Part shown: positions 49,701 to 63,800 of the stretch, piece after piece
Numbering within the stretch: position 1 is the stretch's first letter
How the letters are laid out: every line of letters starts with the position of its first letter
From: Inia geoffrensis
Lineage: Eukaryota > Chordata > Mammalia > Artiodactyla > Iniidae
Direction: 5' to 3'
Assembly (NCBI GenBank): GCA_036417435.1
Contig: CM070910.1
Location: forward strand, 83,374,784 to 83,438,783
DNA: 64,000 nucleotides
Program-made: the position numbers and the translations under genes
Notes under the pieces: generated by a model
Database searches by the model: none
What the model saw: only the letters and a program-made list of their open reading frames with translations
What the model was told of the DNA's origin: nothing

Positions 49701-52700
49701 CTAACACTAACCCTAACTTGAAACCTAACCATGACACTCACCCGAAACTTTACCCTCACCCGTGTCCTAATTTTAACAAGTACATCAACACTAACCCATG
49801 CCCTCTAACGTACGCCAACCCTAAGCCATTGCCGTACCCTAACCTGTACCCTAATCAATCCCCATTCCCTAACCCTAACCCTAACCCTTAACGTGACCTT
49901 CTTCCAAGGCCTTACCCTCACCCGTGCCCTAATCGTAAGCAGTACACTAACACTAACTAGTGACCTCACACGTACGCTAAACCTTAAGCGTTGTGCTACC
50001 CTAAACTGTGCCCTAATATCTCCCCATTCCCTATCCCTAACCCTAACCCGAATTCTATCCCTGACCCTCACCCGAAACCTTACCCTCACCTGTGCCCTAA
50101 TCTTAACCAGGACACCAACACTAACTTGTGCCCTCACACGTACGCTAACCCTTAATCGTTGTCGTACCCTAAACTGTACCCTAATCCCTCCCCATTCCCT
50201 AACCCTAACCCTAACCCGAATCCTAACCCTGACCCTCACCTGAAGCCTTACCCTCACCCGTGCCCTAATCTTAACCAGGACATTAACACTAACCCTTGCC
50301 CCCACACGAACGCTAACCCTTAAGCACTGTCGTACCCTAAACTGTAACCTAATCCCTCTGCCTTCCTTAACCCTAAGCCTTACCCGAATCCTAACCCTGA
50401 CCCACAACTGAAGCCTTACCCTCACCCGTGCCCTAATCTTAACCAGAAAACCAACACTAACTCGTGCCCTCACACGTACGCTAAACCTTAAGCGTTATCG
50501 TACCCTAAATTGTACCCTAATCCCTCCCCATTCCTTAACCCTAACCCTAACCCCATCCCTAAACCTGACCCACTTCCGATGCCCTACCCTAACCAATGCC
50601 CTAATCTTAACCAGTACACAAACACTAACTCATGCCCTCAAACGTACGCTAACCCTTAAGCATTGTCGTATCTTATACTGTACCCTAATCCCTCCCCATT
50701 CCCTAACCCTAACCCTAAGCGAAACCCTGAACGTGACCCTTTTCCGAGGCCTTACCCTCATCGGTGCCCTTGTCTTAACCAGTACACCAACACTAACTCG
50801 TGCCCTCACACTTACGCTAACACTTAAGCATTGTCGTACACTAACCTGTACCCTAATCCCTCGCCATTCCCTAACCCTAACCCTAAAACGAATCCTAACC
50901 CTGACCCTCAACCGAAGCCTTACCTTCACCCGTGCCCTAATCTTAACCAGGACACCAAGACTAACTTGTGCCCTCACACGTACGCTAACACTAAACCGCA
51001 GCGGTACCCTAACCTGTACACTAATCCCTCTCCATTCCCTAACCCTAACCCTAACCTGAAACCTAACCATGACACTCACCCGAAACTTTACCCTCACCCG
51101 TGTCTTAATTTTAACCAGTAAATCAACACTAACCCATGCCCTCTAACGTACGCTAACCTTAAGCCATTGCTATATCATAACCTGTACCCTAATCAATCCC
51201 CATTCCCTAACACTAACCCTAACCCTAACCCTTAACGTGGCCCTCTTCCGAGGCCTTACTCTCACCCGTGCCCTAATCGTAACCAGTACACTAACACTAA
51301 GTAGTGACCTCACACGTACGCTAAACCTTAAGCGTTGTGGTACCCTAAACTGTGCCCTAATATCTCCCCATTCCCTAACCCTAACCCTAACCCGAATTCT
51401 ATCCCTGACCCTCACCCGAAACCTTACCCTCACCCGTGCCCTAATCTTAACCAGGACACCAACACTAACTCGTGCCCTCACACGTACGCTAACCCTTAAT
51501 CGTTGTCGTACCCTAAACTGTACCCTAATCCCTCCCCATTCCCTAACCCTAACCCTAACCCGAATCCTAACCCTGACCCTCACCTGAAGCCTTACCCTCA
51601 TCCATGCCCTAATCTTAACCAGGACACTAACACTAACCCTTGCCCTCTCACGAACGCTAACCCTTAAGCACTGTCGTACCCTGAGCTGTAGCCTAATCCC
51701 TCTGCATTCCTTAACCCTAACCCTAACCCGAATCCTAACCCTGACCCTCACCTGAAGCCTTACCCTCACCCGTGACCTAATCTTAAACAGGACACTAACA
51801 CTAACCCTTGCCCTCTCACGAACGCTAACCCTTAAGCACTGTCGTACCCTGAGCTGTAGCCTAATCCCTCTGCATTCCTTAACCCTAACCCTAACCCGAA
51901 TCCTAACTCTGACCCTCACCCGAAGACTTACCCTCACCCGTGCCCTAATCTTAACCAGGACACCAAGACTAACTCGTGCCCTCAAACGTACGCTAACACT
52001 AAACCGCAGCGGTACCCTAACCTGTACCCTAATCCCTCTCCATTCCCTAACCCTAACCCTAACCTGAAACCTAACCATGACACTCACCCGAAACTTTACC
52101 CTCACCCGTGTCCTAATTTTAACCAGTACATCAACACTAACCCATGCCCTCTAACGTACGCTAACCCTAAGCCATTGCCGTACCATTACCTGTACCCTAA
52201 TCAATCCCCATTCCGTAACCCTAACCCTAACCCTAACCCTTAACGTGACGCTCTTCTGAGGCCTTACCTTCACCCGTACCCTAATCGTAACCAGTACACT
52301 AACACTAACTAGTGACCTCACACTTACGCCAAACCTTAAGCGTTGTGGTACCCTAAACTGTGCCCTAATATCTCCCCATTCCCTAACCCTAACACTAACC
52401 CGAATTCTATCCCTGACCCTCACCCGAAACCTTACCCTCACCCGTGCCCTAATCTTAACCAGGACACCAACACTAACTCGTGCCCTCACACGTACGCTAA
52501 CCCTTAATCGTTGTCGTACCCTAAACTGTACCCTAATCCCTCCCCATTCTCTAACACTAACCCTAACCCGAATCCTAACCCTGACCCTCACCTGAAACCT
52601 TACCCTCACCCGTGCCCTAATCTTAACCAGGACACCAACACTAACTCGTGCCCTCAAACGTACGCTAAACCTTAAGTGTTGTCGTACCCTAAATTGTACT

Positions 52701-53816
52701 CTAATCCCTCCCGATCCCTTAACCCTAACCCTAACCCCAACCCTAAACCTGTCCCACTTCCGATGCCCTATCCTAACCAATGCGCTAATCTTAACCAGTA
52801 CACAGACACTAACTCATGCCCTCAAACGTACGCTAACCCTTAAGCATTGTCGTACCCTATCCTGTACCCTAATCCCTCCCCATTTCCTAACCCTAACCCT
52901 AAACAAAACCCTGAACGTGACCCTTTTCCGAGGCCTTACCCTCATCGGTGCCCTTGTCTTAACCAGTACACCCACACTAACTCATGCCCTCACACTTACG
53001 CTAACCCTTAAGCATTGTCGTACCCTAACCTGTACCCTAATCCCTCTCCATTCCCTAACCCTAACCCTAACCCGAATCCTAACCCTGAACCTCACCCGAA
53101 GCCTTATCCTCACCCGTGCCCTAATCTTAACCAGGACATCAAGAATAACTCGTTCCCTCAGACGTACGCTAACACTGAACCGCAGCGGTACCCTAACCAG
53201 TACTCTAATCCCTCTCCATTCCCTAACCCTAACCCTCACCTGAAAACTGACCATGACACTCCCCCGAAACTTTACCCTCACCCGTGTCCTAATTTTAACC
53301 AATACATCAACACTAACCCATGACCTCTAACGTACGCTAACCCTAAGCCATTGCCGTACCATAACCTGTACACTAATCAATCCCCATTCCCTAACCCTAA
53401 CCCTAACCATAACCATTAACGTGACCCTCTTCCGAGGCCTTACCCTCACCCGTGCCCTAATCGTAAGCAGTACACTAACACTAACTAGTGACCTCACACG
53501 TACGCTAAACTTTAAGCGTTGTGATACGCTAAACTGTGCCCTAATATCTCACCATTCCCTAACCCTAACCCTAACCCGAATTCTATTCCTGACCCTCACC
53601 CGAAACCTTACTCTCACCCGTGCCCTAAACTTAACCAGGGCACTAACACTAACTCGTGCCCTCAAACGTACGCAAACCCTTAATCGTTGTCGTACCCTAA
53701 ACTGTACCCTAATCCCTCCCCATTCCCTAACCCTAACCCTAACCCGAATCCTAACCCTGACCCTCACCTGAAGCCTTACCCTCACCCGTGCCCTAATCTT
53801 AACCAGGACACTAACA
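46769..53816. repeat. 7048-bp tandem duplication, copy 1
   Basis: This segment is repeated immediately downstream at an offset of 7048 bp, equal to 42 monomers minus 8 bp (one 6-bp and two 1-bp losses). At the left edge, base 46768 (T) differs from 53816 (A), and the sequences then run together from CTAACACTTTCCC. All matching landmarks that I compared are the same in both copies, including rare ones: CTTAAGATTG at 47308, AACTTTAAGC at 53511 and AATGCGCTAATC near 52780. Both edges lie within a type 8 monomer, which fits unequal crossing-over between misaligned type 8 units. Confidence 0.9.
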
Positions 53817-56800
53817 CTAACACTTTCCCTCACACGAACGCTAACCCTTAAGCACTGTCGTACCCTAAGCTGTACCATAATCCCTCTGCATTTCTTAACC
53901 CTAACCCTAACCCGAATCCTAACCCTGACCCTCACCCGAAGCCTTACCCTCACCCGTGCCCTAATCTTAACCAGGACACCAACACTAACTCGTGCCCTCA
54001 CACGTACGCTAAACCTTAAGCGTTGTCGTACACTAAATTGTACCCTAATCCCTCCCCATTCCTTAACCCTAACCCTAACCCCATCCCTAAACATGACCCA
54101 CTTCCGATGCCCTACCCTAACCAAAGCCCTAATCTTAACCAGTACACAAACACTAACTCAGGCCCTCAAACGTACGCTAACCCTTAAGCATTGCCGTACC
54201 CTATCCTGTACCCTAATCCCTCCCCATTCCCTAACCCTAACCCTAACCGAACCCTGAACGTGACCCTTTTCCGAGGCCTTACCCTCATCGGTGCCCTTGT
54301 CTTAACCAGTACACCAACACGAACTCGTGCCCTCACACTTACGCTAAACCTTAAGATTGTCGTACCCTAACCTGTAACCTAATCCCTCTCCATTCCCTAA
54401 CCCTAACCCTAACCCGAATCCTAACCCTGACCCTCACCCGAACCCTTACCCTCTCCCGTGCCCTAATCTTAACCAGGACACCAACACTAAATCGTGCCCT
54501 CACACTTACGCTAACACTTAAGCATTGTCGTACACTAACCTGTACCCTAATCCCTCGCCATTCCCTAACCCTAACCCTAAAACGAATCCTAACCCTGACC
54601 CTCAACCGAAGCCTTACCTTCACCCGTGCCCTAATCTTAACCAGGACACCAAGACTAACTTGTGCCCTCACACGTACGCTAACACCAAACCGCAGCGGTA
54701 CCGTAACCTGTACCCTAATCCCTCTCCATTCCCTAACCCTAACCCTAACCTGAAACCTAACCATGACACTCACCCGAAACTTTACCCTCACCCGTGTCCT
54801 AATTTTAACCAGTACATCAACACTAACTCATGCCCTCTAACGAACGCCAACCCTAAGCCATTGCCGTACCCTAACCTGTACCCTAATCAATCCCCATTCC
54901 CTAACCCTAACCCTAACCCTAACCCTTAACGTGACCCTCTTCCGAGGCCTTACCCTCACCCGTGCCCTAATCGTAAGCAGTACACTAACACTAACTAGTG
55001 ACCTCACACGTACGCTAAACCTTAAGCGTTGTGGTACCCTAAACTGTGCCCTAATATCTCCCCATTCCCTAACCCTAACCCTAACCCGAATTCTATACCT
55101 GACCCTCACCCGACACCTTACCCTCACCCGTGCCCTAATCTTAACCAGGACACCAACACTAACTTGTGCCCTCACAAGTACGCTAACCCTTAATCGTTGT
55201 CGTACCCTAAACTGTACCCTAATCCCTCCCCATTCCCTAACCCTAACCCTAACCCAAATCCTAACCCTGACCCTCACCTGAAGCCTTACCCTCACCCGTG
55301 CCCTAATCTTAACCAGGACACTAACACTAACCCTTGCCCTCTCACGAACGCTAACCCTTAGGCACTGTCGTACCCTGAGCTGTAGCCTAATCCCTCTGCA
55401 TTCCTTAACCCTAACCCTAACCCGAATCCTAACCCTGACCCTCACCCGAAGCCTTACCCTCACCCGTGCCCTAATCTTAACCAGGACACCAACATTAACT
55501 CGTGCCCTCACACGTACGCTAAACCTTAAGCGTTGTCGTACCCTAAATTGTACCCTAATCCCTCCCCATTCCTTAACCCTAACCCTAACCCCATCCCTAA
55601 ACCTGACCCACTTCCGATGCCCTACCCTAACCAATGCCCTATTCTTAACCAGTACACAAACACTAACTCATGCCCTCAAACGTACGCTAACCCTTAAGCA
55701 TTGTCGTACCCTATCCTGTACCCTAATCCCTCCCCATTCCCTAACCCTAACCCTAAGCGAAACCCTGAACGTGACCCTTTTCCGAGGCCTTACCCTCATC
55801 GGTGCCCTTGTCTTAACCAGTACACCAACACTAACTCGTGCCCTCACACTTAGGCTAACCCTTAATCGTTGTCGTACCCTAAACTGTACCCTAATCCCTC
55901 CCCATTCCCTAACACTAACCCTAACCCGAATCCTAACCCTGACCCTCACCTGAAGCCTTACCCTCACCCGTGCCCTAATCTTAACCAGGACACTAACACT
56001 AAACATTGCCCTCACACGAACCCTAACCCTTAAGCACTGTCGTACCCTAAGCTGTACCCTAATCCCTCTGCATTCCTTAACCCTAACCCTAACCCGAATC
56101 CTAACCCTGACCCTCACCCGAAGCCTTACCCTCACCCGTGCCCTAATCTTAACCAGGACACCAACACTAAATCGTGCCCTCACACGTACGCTAAACCTTA
56201 AGCGTTGTCGTACCCTAAATTGTACCCTAATCCCTCCCCATTCCTTAACCCTAACCCTAACCCCATCCCTAAACCTGACCCACTTCCGATGCCCTACCCT
56301 AACCAATGCCCTAATCTTAACCAGTACACAAACACTAACTCATGCCCTCAAACGTACGCTAACCATTAAGCATTGTCGTACACTATCCTGTACCCTAATC
56401 CCTCCCCGTGCCCTAACCCTAACCCTAAGCGAAACCCTGAACGTGACCCTTTTCCGAGGCCTTACCCTCATCGGTGCCGTTTTCTTAACCAGTACACCAA
56501 CACTAACTCGTGCCCTCACACTTACGCTAAACCTTAAGCATTGTCGTACCCTAACCTGTACCCTAATCCCTCTCCATTCCCTAACCCTAACCCTAACCCG
56601 AATCCTAACCCTGACTCTCACCCGAAGCCTTACCCTCACCCGTGCCCTAATCTTAACCAGTACACCAAGACTAACTCGTGCCCTCAATCGTACGCTAACA
56701 CTAAACCGCAGCGGTACCCTAACCTGTACCCTAATCCCTCTCCATTCCCTAACACTAACCCTAACTTGAAACCTAACCATGACACTCACCCGAAACTTTA

Positions 56801-59800
56801 CCCTCACCCGTGTCCTAATTTTAACAAGTACATCAACACTAACCCATGCCCTCTAACGTACGCCAACCCTAAGCCATTGCCGTACCCTAACCTGTACCCT
56901 AATCAATCCCCATTCCCTAACCCTAACCCTAACCCTTAACGTGACCTTCTTCCAAGGCCTTACCCTCACCCGTGCCCTAATCGTAAGCAGTACACTAACA
57001 CTAACTAGTGACCTCACACGTACGCTAAACCTTAAGCGTTGTGCTACCCTAAACTGTGCCCTAATATCTCCCCATTCCCTATCCCTAACCCTAACCCGAA
57101 TTCTATCCCTGACCCTCACCCGAAACCTTACCCTCACCTGTGCCCTAATCTTAACCAGGACACCAACACTAACTTGTGCCCTCACACGTACGCTAACCCT
57201 TAATCGTTGTCGTACCCTAAACTGTACCCTAATCCCTCCCCATTCCCTAACCCTAACCCTAACCCGAATCCTAACCCTGACCCTCACCTGAAGCCTTACC
57301 CTCACCCGTGCCCTAATCTTAACCAGGACATTAACACTAACCCTTGCCCCCACACGAACGCTAACCCTTAAGCACTGTCGTACCCTAAACTGTAACCTAA
57401 TCCCTCTGCCTTCCTTAACCCTAAGCCTTACCCGAATCCTAACCCTGACCCACAACTGAAGCCTTACCCTCACCCGTGCCCTAATCTTAACCAGAAAACC
57501 AACACTAACTCGTGCCCTCACACGTACGCTAAACCTTAAGCGTTATCGTACCCTAAATTGTACCCTAATCCCTCCCCATTCCTTAACCCTAACCCTAACC
57601 CCATCCCTAAACCTGACCCACTTCCGATGCCCTACCCTAACCAATGCCCTAATCTTAACCAGTACACAAACACTAACTCATGCCCTCAAACGTACGCTAA
57701 CCCTTAAGCATTGTCGTATCTTATACTGTACCCTAATCCCTCCCCATTCCCTAACCCTAACCCTAAGCGAAACCCTGAACGTGACCCTTTTCCGAGGCCT
57801 TACCCTCATCGGTGCCCTTGTCTTAACCAGTACACCAACACTAACTCGTGCCCTCACACTTACGCTAACACTTAAGCATTGTCGTACACTAACCTGTACC
57901 CTAATCCCTCGCCATTCCCTAACCCTAACCCTAAAACGAATCCTAACCCTGACCCTCAACCGAAGCCTTACCTTCACCCGTGCCCTAATCTTAACCAGGA
58001 CACCAAGACTAACTTGTGCCCTCACACGTACGCTAACACTAAACCGCAGCGGTACCCTAACCTGTACACTAATCCCTCTCCATTCCCTAACCCTAACCCT
58101 AACCTGAAACCTAACCATGACACTCACCCGAAACTTTACCCTCACCCGTGTCTTAATTTTAACCAGTAAATCAACACTAACCCATGCCCTCTAACGTACG
58201 CTAACCTTAAGCCATTGCTATATCATAACCTGTACCCTAATCAATCCCCATTCCCTAACACTAACCCTAACCCTAACCCTTAACGTGGCCCTCTTCCGAG
58301 GCCTTACTCTCACCCGTGCCCTAATCGTAACCAGTACACTAACACTAAGTAGTGACCTCACACGTACGCTAAACCTTAAGCGTTGTGGTACCCTAAACTG
58401 TGCCCTAATATCTCCCCATTCCCTAACCCTAACCCTAACCCGAATTCTATCCCTGACCCTCACCCGAAACCTTACCCTCACCCGTGCCCTAATCTTAACC
58501 AGGACACCAACACTAACTCGTGCCCTCACACGTACGCTAACCCTTAATCGTTGTCGTACCCTAAACTGTACCCTAATCCCTCCCCATTCCCTAACCCTAA
58601 CCCTAACCCGAATCCTAACCCTGACCCTCACCTGAAGCCTTACCCTCATCCATGCCCTAATCTTAACCAGGACACTAACACTAACCCTTGCCCTCTCACG
58701 AACGCTAACCCTTAAGCACTGTCGTACCCTGAGCTGTAGCCTAATCCCTCTGCATTCCTTAACCCTAACCCTAACCCGAATCCTAACCCTGACCCTCACC
58801 TGAAGCCTTACCCTCACCCGTGACCTAATCTTAAACAGGACACTAACACTAACCCTTGCCCTCTCACGAACGCTAACCCTTAAGCACTGTCGTACCCTGA
58901 GCTGTAGCCTAATCCCTCTGCATTCCTTAACCCTAACCCTAACCCGAATCCTAACTCTGACCCTCACCCGAAGACTTACCCTCACCCGTGCCCTAATCTT
59001 AACCAGGACACCAAGACTAACTCGTGCCCTCAAACGTACGCTAACACTAAACCGCAGCGGTACCCTAACCTGTACCCTAATCCCTCTCCATTCCCTAACC
59101 CTAACCCTAACCTGAAACCTAACCATGACACTCACCCGAAACTTTACCCTCACCCGTGTCCTAATTTTAACCAGTACATCAACACTAACCCATGCCCTCT
59201 AACGTACGCTAACCCTAAGCCATTGCCGTACCATTACCTGTACCCTAATCAATCCCCATTCCGTAACCCTAACCCTAACCCTAACCCTTAACGTGACGCT
59301 CTTCTGAGGCCTTACCTTCACCCGTACCCTAATCGTAACCAGTACACTAACACTAACTAGTGACCTCACACTTACGCCAAACCTTAAGCGTTGTGGTACC
59401 CTAAACTGTGCCCTAATATCTCCCCATTCCCTAACCCTAACACTAACCCGAATTCTATCCCTGACCCTCACCCGAAACCTTACCCTCACCCGTGCCCTAA
59501 TCTTAACCAGGACACCAACACTAACTCGTGCCCTCACACGTACGCTAACCCTTAATCGTTGTCGTACCCTAAACTGTACCCTAATCCCTCCCCATTCTCT
59601 AACACTAACCCTAACCCGAATCCTAACCCTGACCCTCACCTGAAACCTTACCCTCACCCGTGCCCTAATCTTAACCAGGACACCAACACTAACTCGTGCC
59701 CTCAAACGTACGCTAAACCTTAAGTGTTGTCGTACCCTAAATTGTACTCTAATCCCTCCCGATCCCTTAACCCTAACCCTAACCCCAACCCTAAACCTGT

Positions 59801-60864
59801 CCCACTTCCGATGCCCTATCCTAACCAATGCGCTAATCTTAACCAGTACACAGACACTAACTCATGCCCTCAAACGTACGCTAACCCTTAAGCATTGTCG
59901 TACCCTATCCTGTACCCTAATCCCTCCCCATTTCCTAACCCTAACCCTAAACAAAACCCTGAACGTGACCCTTTTCCGAGGCCTTACCCTCATCGGTGCC
60001 CTTGTCTTAACCAGTACACCCACACTAACTCATGCCCTCACACTTACGCTAACCCTTAAGCATTGTCGTACCCTAACCTGTACCCTAATCCCTCTCCATT
60101 CCCTAACCCTAACCCTAACCCGAATCCTAACCCTGAACCTCACCCGAAGCCTTATCCTCACCCGTGCCCTAATCTTAACCAGGACATCAAGAATAACTCG
60201 TTCCCTCAGACGTACGCTAACACTGAACCGCAGCGGTACCCTAACCAGTACTCTAATCCCTCTCCATTCCCTAACCCTAACCCTCACCTGAAAACTGACC
60301 ATGACACTCCCCCGAAACTTTACCCTCACCCGTGTCCTAATTTTAACCAATACATCAACACTAACCCATGACCTCTAACGTACGCTAACCCTAAGCCATT
60401 GCCGTACCATAACCTGTACACTAATCAATCCCCATTCCCTAACCCTAACCCTAACCATAACCATTAACGTGACCCTCTTCCGAGGCCTTACCCTCACCCG
60501 TGCCCTAATCGTAAGCAGTACACTAACACTAACTAGTGACCTCACACGTACGCTAAACTTTAAGCGTTGTGATACGCTAAACTGTGCCCTAATATCTCAC
60601 CATTCCCTAACCCTAACCCTAACCCGAATTCTATTCCTGACCCTCACCCGAAACCTTACTCTCACCCGTGCCCTAAACTTAACCAGGGCACTAACACTAA
60701 CTCGTGCCCTCAAACGTACGCAAACCCTTAATCGTTGTCGTACCCTAAACTGTACCCTAATCCCTCCCCATTCCCTAACCCTAACCCTAACCCGAATCCT
60801 AACCCTGACCCTCACCTGAAGCCTTACCCTCACCCGTGCCCTAATCTTAACCAGGACACTAACA
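53817..60864. repeat. 7048-bp tandem duplication, copy 2
   Basis: This is the second copy of 46769-53816, joined head-to-tail. After its end the sequence reads CTAACACTTGTCC (60865 onward) instead of CTAACACTTTCCC (53817 onward), so the two edges share nine bases before diverging. The flank to the right of this copy matches the sequence right of 42235, not the start of the duplicated unit. I found no substitution between the copies in the stretches compared, so the event is either recent or an assembly artefact. Confidence 0.9.
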
Positions 60865-63800
60865 CTAACACTTGTCCTCACACGAACGCTAACCCGTAAG
60901 CACTGTCGTACCCTAAGGTGTACCCTAATCCCTCTGCATTCCTTAACCCTAACCCTAACACGAATCTGAACCCTCACCCTCACCCGAAGCCTTACCCTCA
61001 CCCGTGCCCTTATCTTAACCAGGACACCAAGACTAACTCGTGCCTTCACACGTACGCTAAACCTTAAGCGTTGTCGTACCCTAAATTGTACCCTAATCCC
61101 TTCCCATTTCTTAACGCTAACCCTAACCCCATCCCTAAACATGACCCACTTCCGATGCCCTACCCTAACCAAAGCCCTAATCTTAACCAGTACACAAACA
61201 CTAACTCATGCCCTCAAACGTACGCTAACCCTTAAGCATTGCCGTACCCTATCCTGTACCCTAATCCCTCCCCATTCCCTAACCCTAACCCTAACCGAAC
61301 CCTGAACGTGACCCTTTTCCGAGGCCTTACCCTCATCGGTGCCCTTGTCTTAACCAGTACACCAACACGAACTCGTGCCCTCACACATACGCTAAACCTT
61401 AAGATTGTCGTACCCTAACCTGTAACCTAATCCCTCTCCATTCCCTAACCCTAACCCTAACCCGAATCCTAACCCTGACCCTCACCCGAACCCTTACCCT
61501 CTCCCGTGCCCTAATCTTAACCAGGACACCAACACTAAATCGTGCCCTCACACTTACGCTAACACTTAAGCATTGTCGTACACTAACCTGTACCCTAATC
61601 CCTCGCCATTCCCTAACCCTAACCCTAACCCGAATCCTAACCCTGACCCTCACCTGAAGCCTTACCCTCACCCGTGCCCTAATCTTAACCAGGACACTAA
61701 CACTAACCCTTGCCCTCTCACGAACGCTAACCCTTAAGCACTGTCGTACCCTGAGCTGTAGCCTAATCACTCTGCATTCCTTAAACCTAACCCTAACCCG
61801 AATCCTAACCCTGACCCTCACCCGAAGCCTTACCCTCACCCGTGCCCTAATCTTAACCAGGACACCAACATTAACTCGTGCCCTCACACGTACGCTAAAC
61901 CTTAAGCGTTGTCGTACCCTAAATTGTACCCTAATCCCTCCCCATTCCTTAACCCTAACCCTAACCCCATCCCTAAACCTGACCCACTTCCGATGCCCTA
62001 CCCTAACCAATGTCCTAATCTTAACCAGTACACAAACACTAACTCATGCCCTCAAACGTACGCTAACACTTAAGCATTGTTGTACCGTATCCTGTACCCA
62101 AATCCCTCCCCATTCCCTAACCCTAACCCTAAGCGAAACCCTGAACGTGACCCTTTTCCGAGGCCTTACCCTCATCGGTGCCGTTGTCTTAACCAGTACA
62201 CCAACACTAACTCGTGCCCTCACACTTACGCTAACCCTTAAGCATTGTCGTACCCTAACCTGTACCCTAATCCCTCTCCATTCCCTAACCCTAACCCTAA
62301 CCCGAATCCTAACTCTGACCCTCACCCGAAGACTTACCCTCACCCGTGCCCTAATCTTAACCAGGACACCAAGACTAACTCGTGTCCTCAAACGTACGCT
62401 AACACTAAACCGCAGCGGTACCCTAACCTGTACCCTAATCCCTCTCCATTCCCTAACCCTAACCCTAACCTGAAACCTAACCATGACACTCACCCGAAAC
62501 TTTACCCTCACCCGTGTCCTAATTTTAACCAGTACATCAACACTAACCCATGCCCTCTAACGTACGCCAACCCTAAGCCATTGCCGTACCCTAACCTGTA
62601 CCCTAATCAATCCCCATTCCCTAACCCTAACCCTAACCCTAACCCTTAACGTGACCCTCTTCCGAGGCCTTACCCTCACCCGTGCCCTAATCGTAAGCAG
62701 TACACTAACACTAACTAGTGACCTCACACGTACGCTAAACCTTAAGCGTTGTGGTACCCTAAACTGTGCCCTAATATCTCCCCATTCCTTAACCCTAACC
62801 CTAACCCGAATCCTAACCCTGACCCTCACCCGAAGGCTTACCCTCACCCGTGCCCTAATCTTAACCAGGACACCAACACCAACTCGTGCCCTCACACGTA
62901 CGCTAAACCTTAAGTGTTGTCGTACCCTAAATTGTACTCTAATCCCTCCCGATCCCTTAACCCTAACCCTAACCCCAACCCTAAACCTGTCCCACTTCCG
63001 ATGCCCTATCCTAACCAATGCGCTAATCTTAACCAGTACACAGACACTAACTCATGCCCTCAAACGTACGCTAACCCTTAAGCATTGTCGTACCCTATCC
63101 TGTACCCTAATCCCTCCCCATTTCCTAACCCTAACCCTAAACAAAACCCTGAACGTGACCCTTTTCCGAGGCCTTACCCTCATCGGTGCCCTTGTCTTAA
63201 CCAGTACACCCACACTAACTCATGCCCTCACACTTACGCTAACCCTTAAGCATTGTCGTACCCTAACCTGTACCCTAATCCCTCTCCATTCCCTAACCCT
63301 AACCCTAACCCGAATCCTAACCCTGAACCTCACCCGAAGCCTTATCCTCACCCGTGCCCTAATCTTAACCAGGACATCAAGAATAACTCGTTCCCTCAGA
63401 CGTACGCTAACACTGAACCGCAGCGGTACCCTAACCAGTACTCTAATCCCTCTCCATTCCCTAACCCTAACCCTCACCTGAAAACTGACCATGACACTCC
63501 CCCGAAACTTTACCCTCACCCGTGTCCTAATTTTAACCAATACATCAACACTAACCCATGACCTCTAACGTACGCTAACCCTAAGCCATTGCCGTACCAT
63601 AACCTGTACACTAATCAATCCCCATTCCCTAACCCTAACCCTAACCATAACCATTAACGTGACCCTCTTCCGAGGCCTTACCCTCACCCGTGCCCTAATC
63701 GTAAGCAGTACACTAACACTAACTAGTGACCTCACACGTACGCTAAACCTTAAGCGTTGTGATACGCTAAACTGTGCCCTAATATCTCACCATTCCCTAA

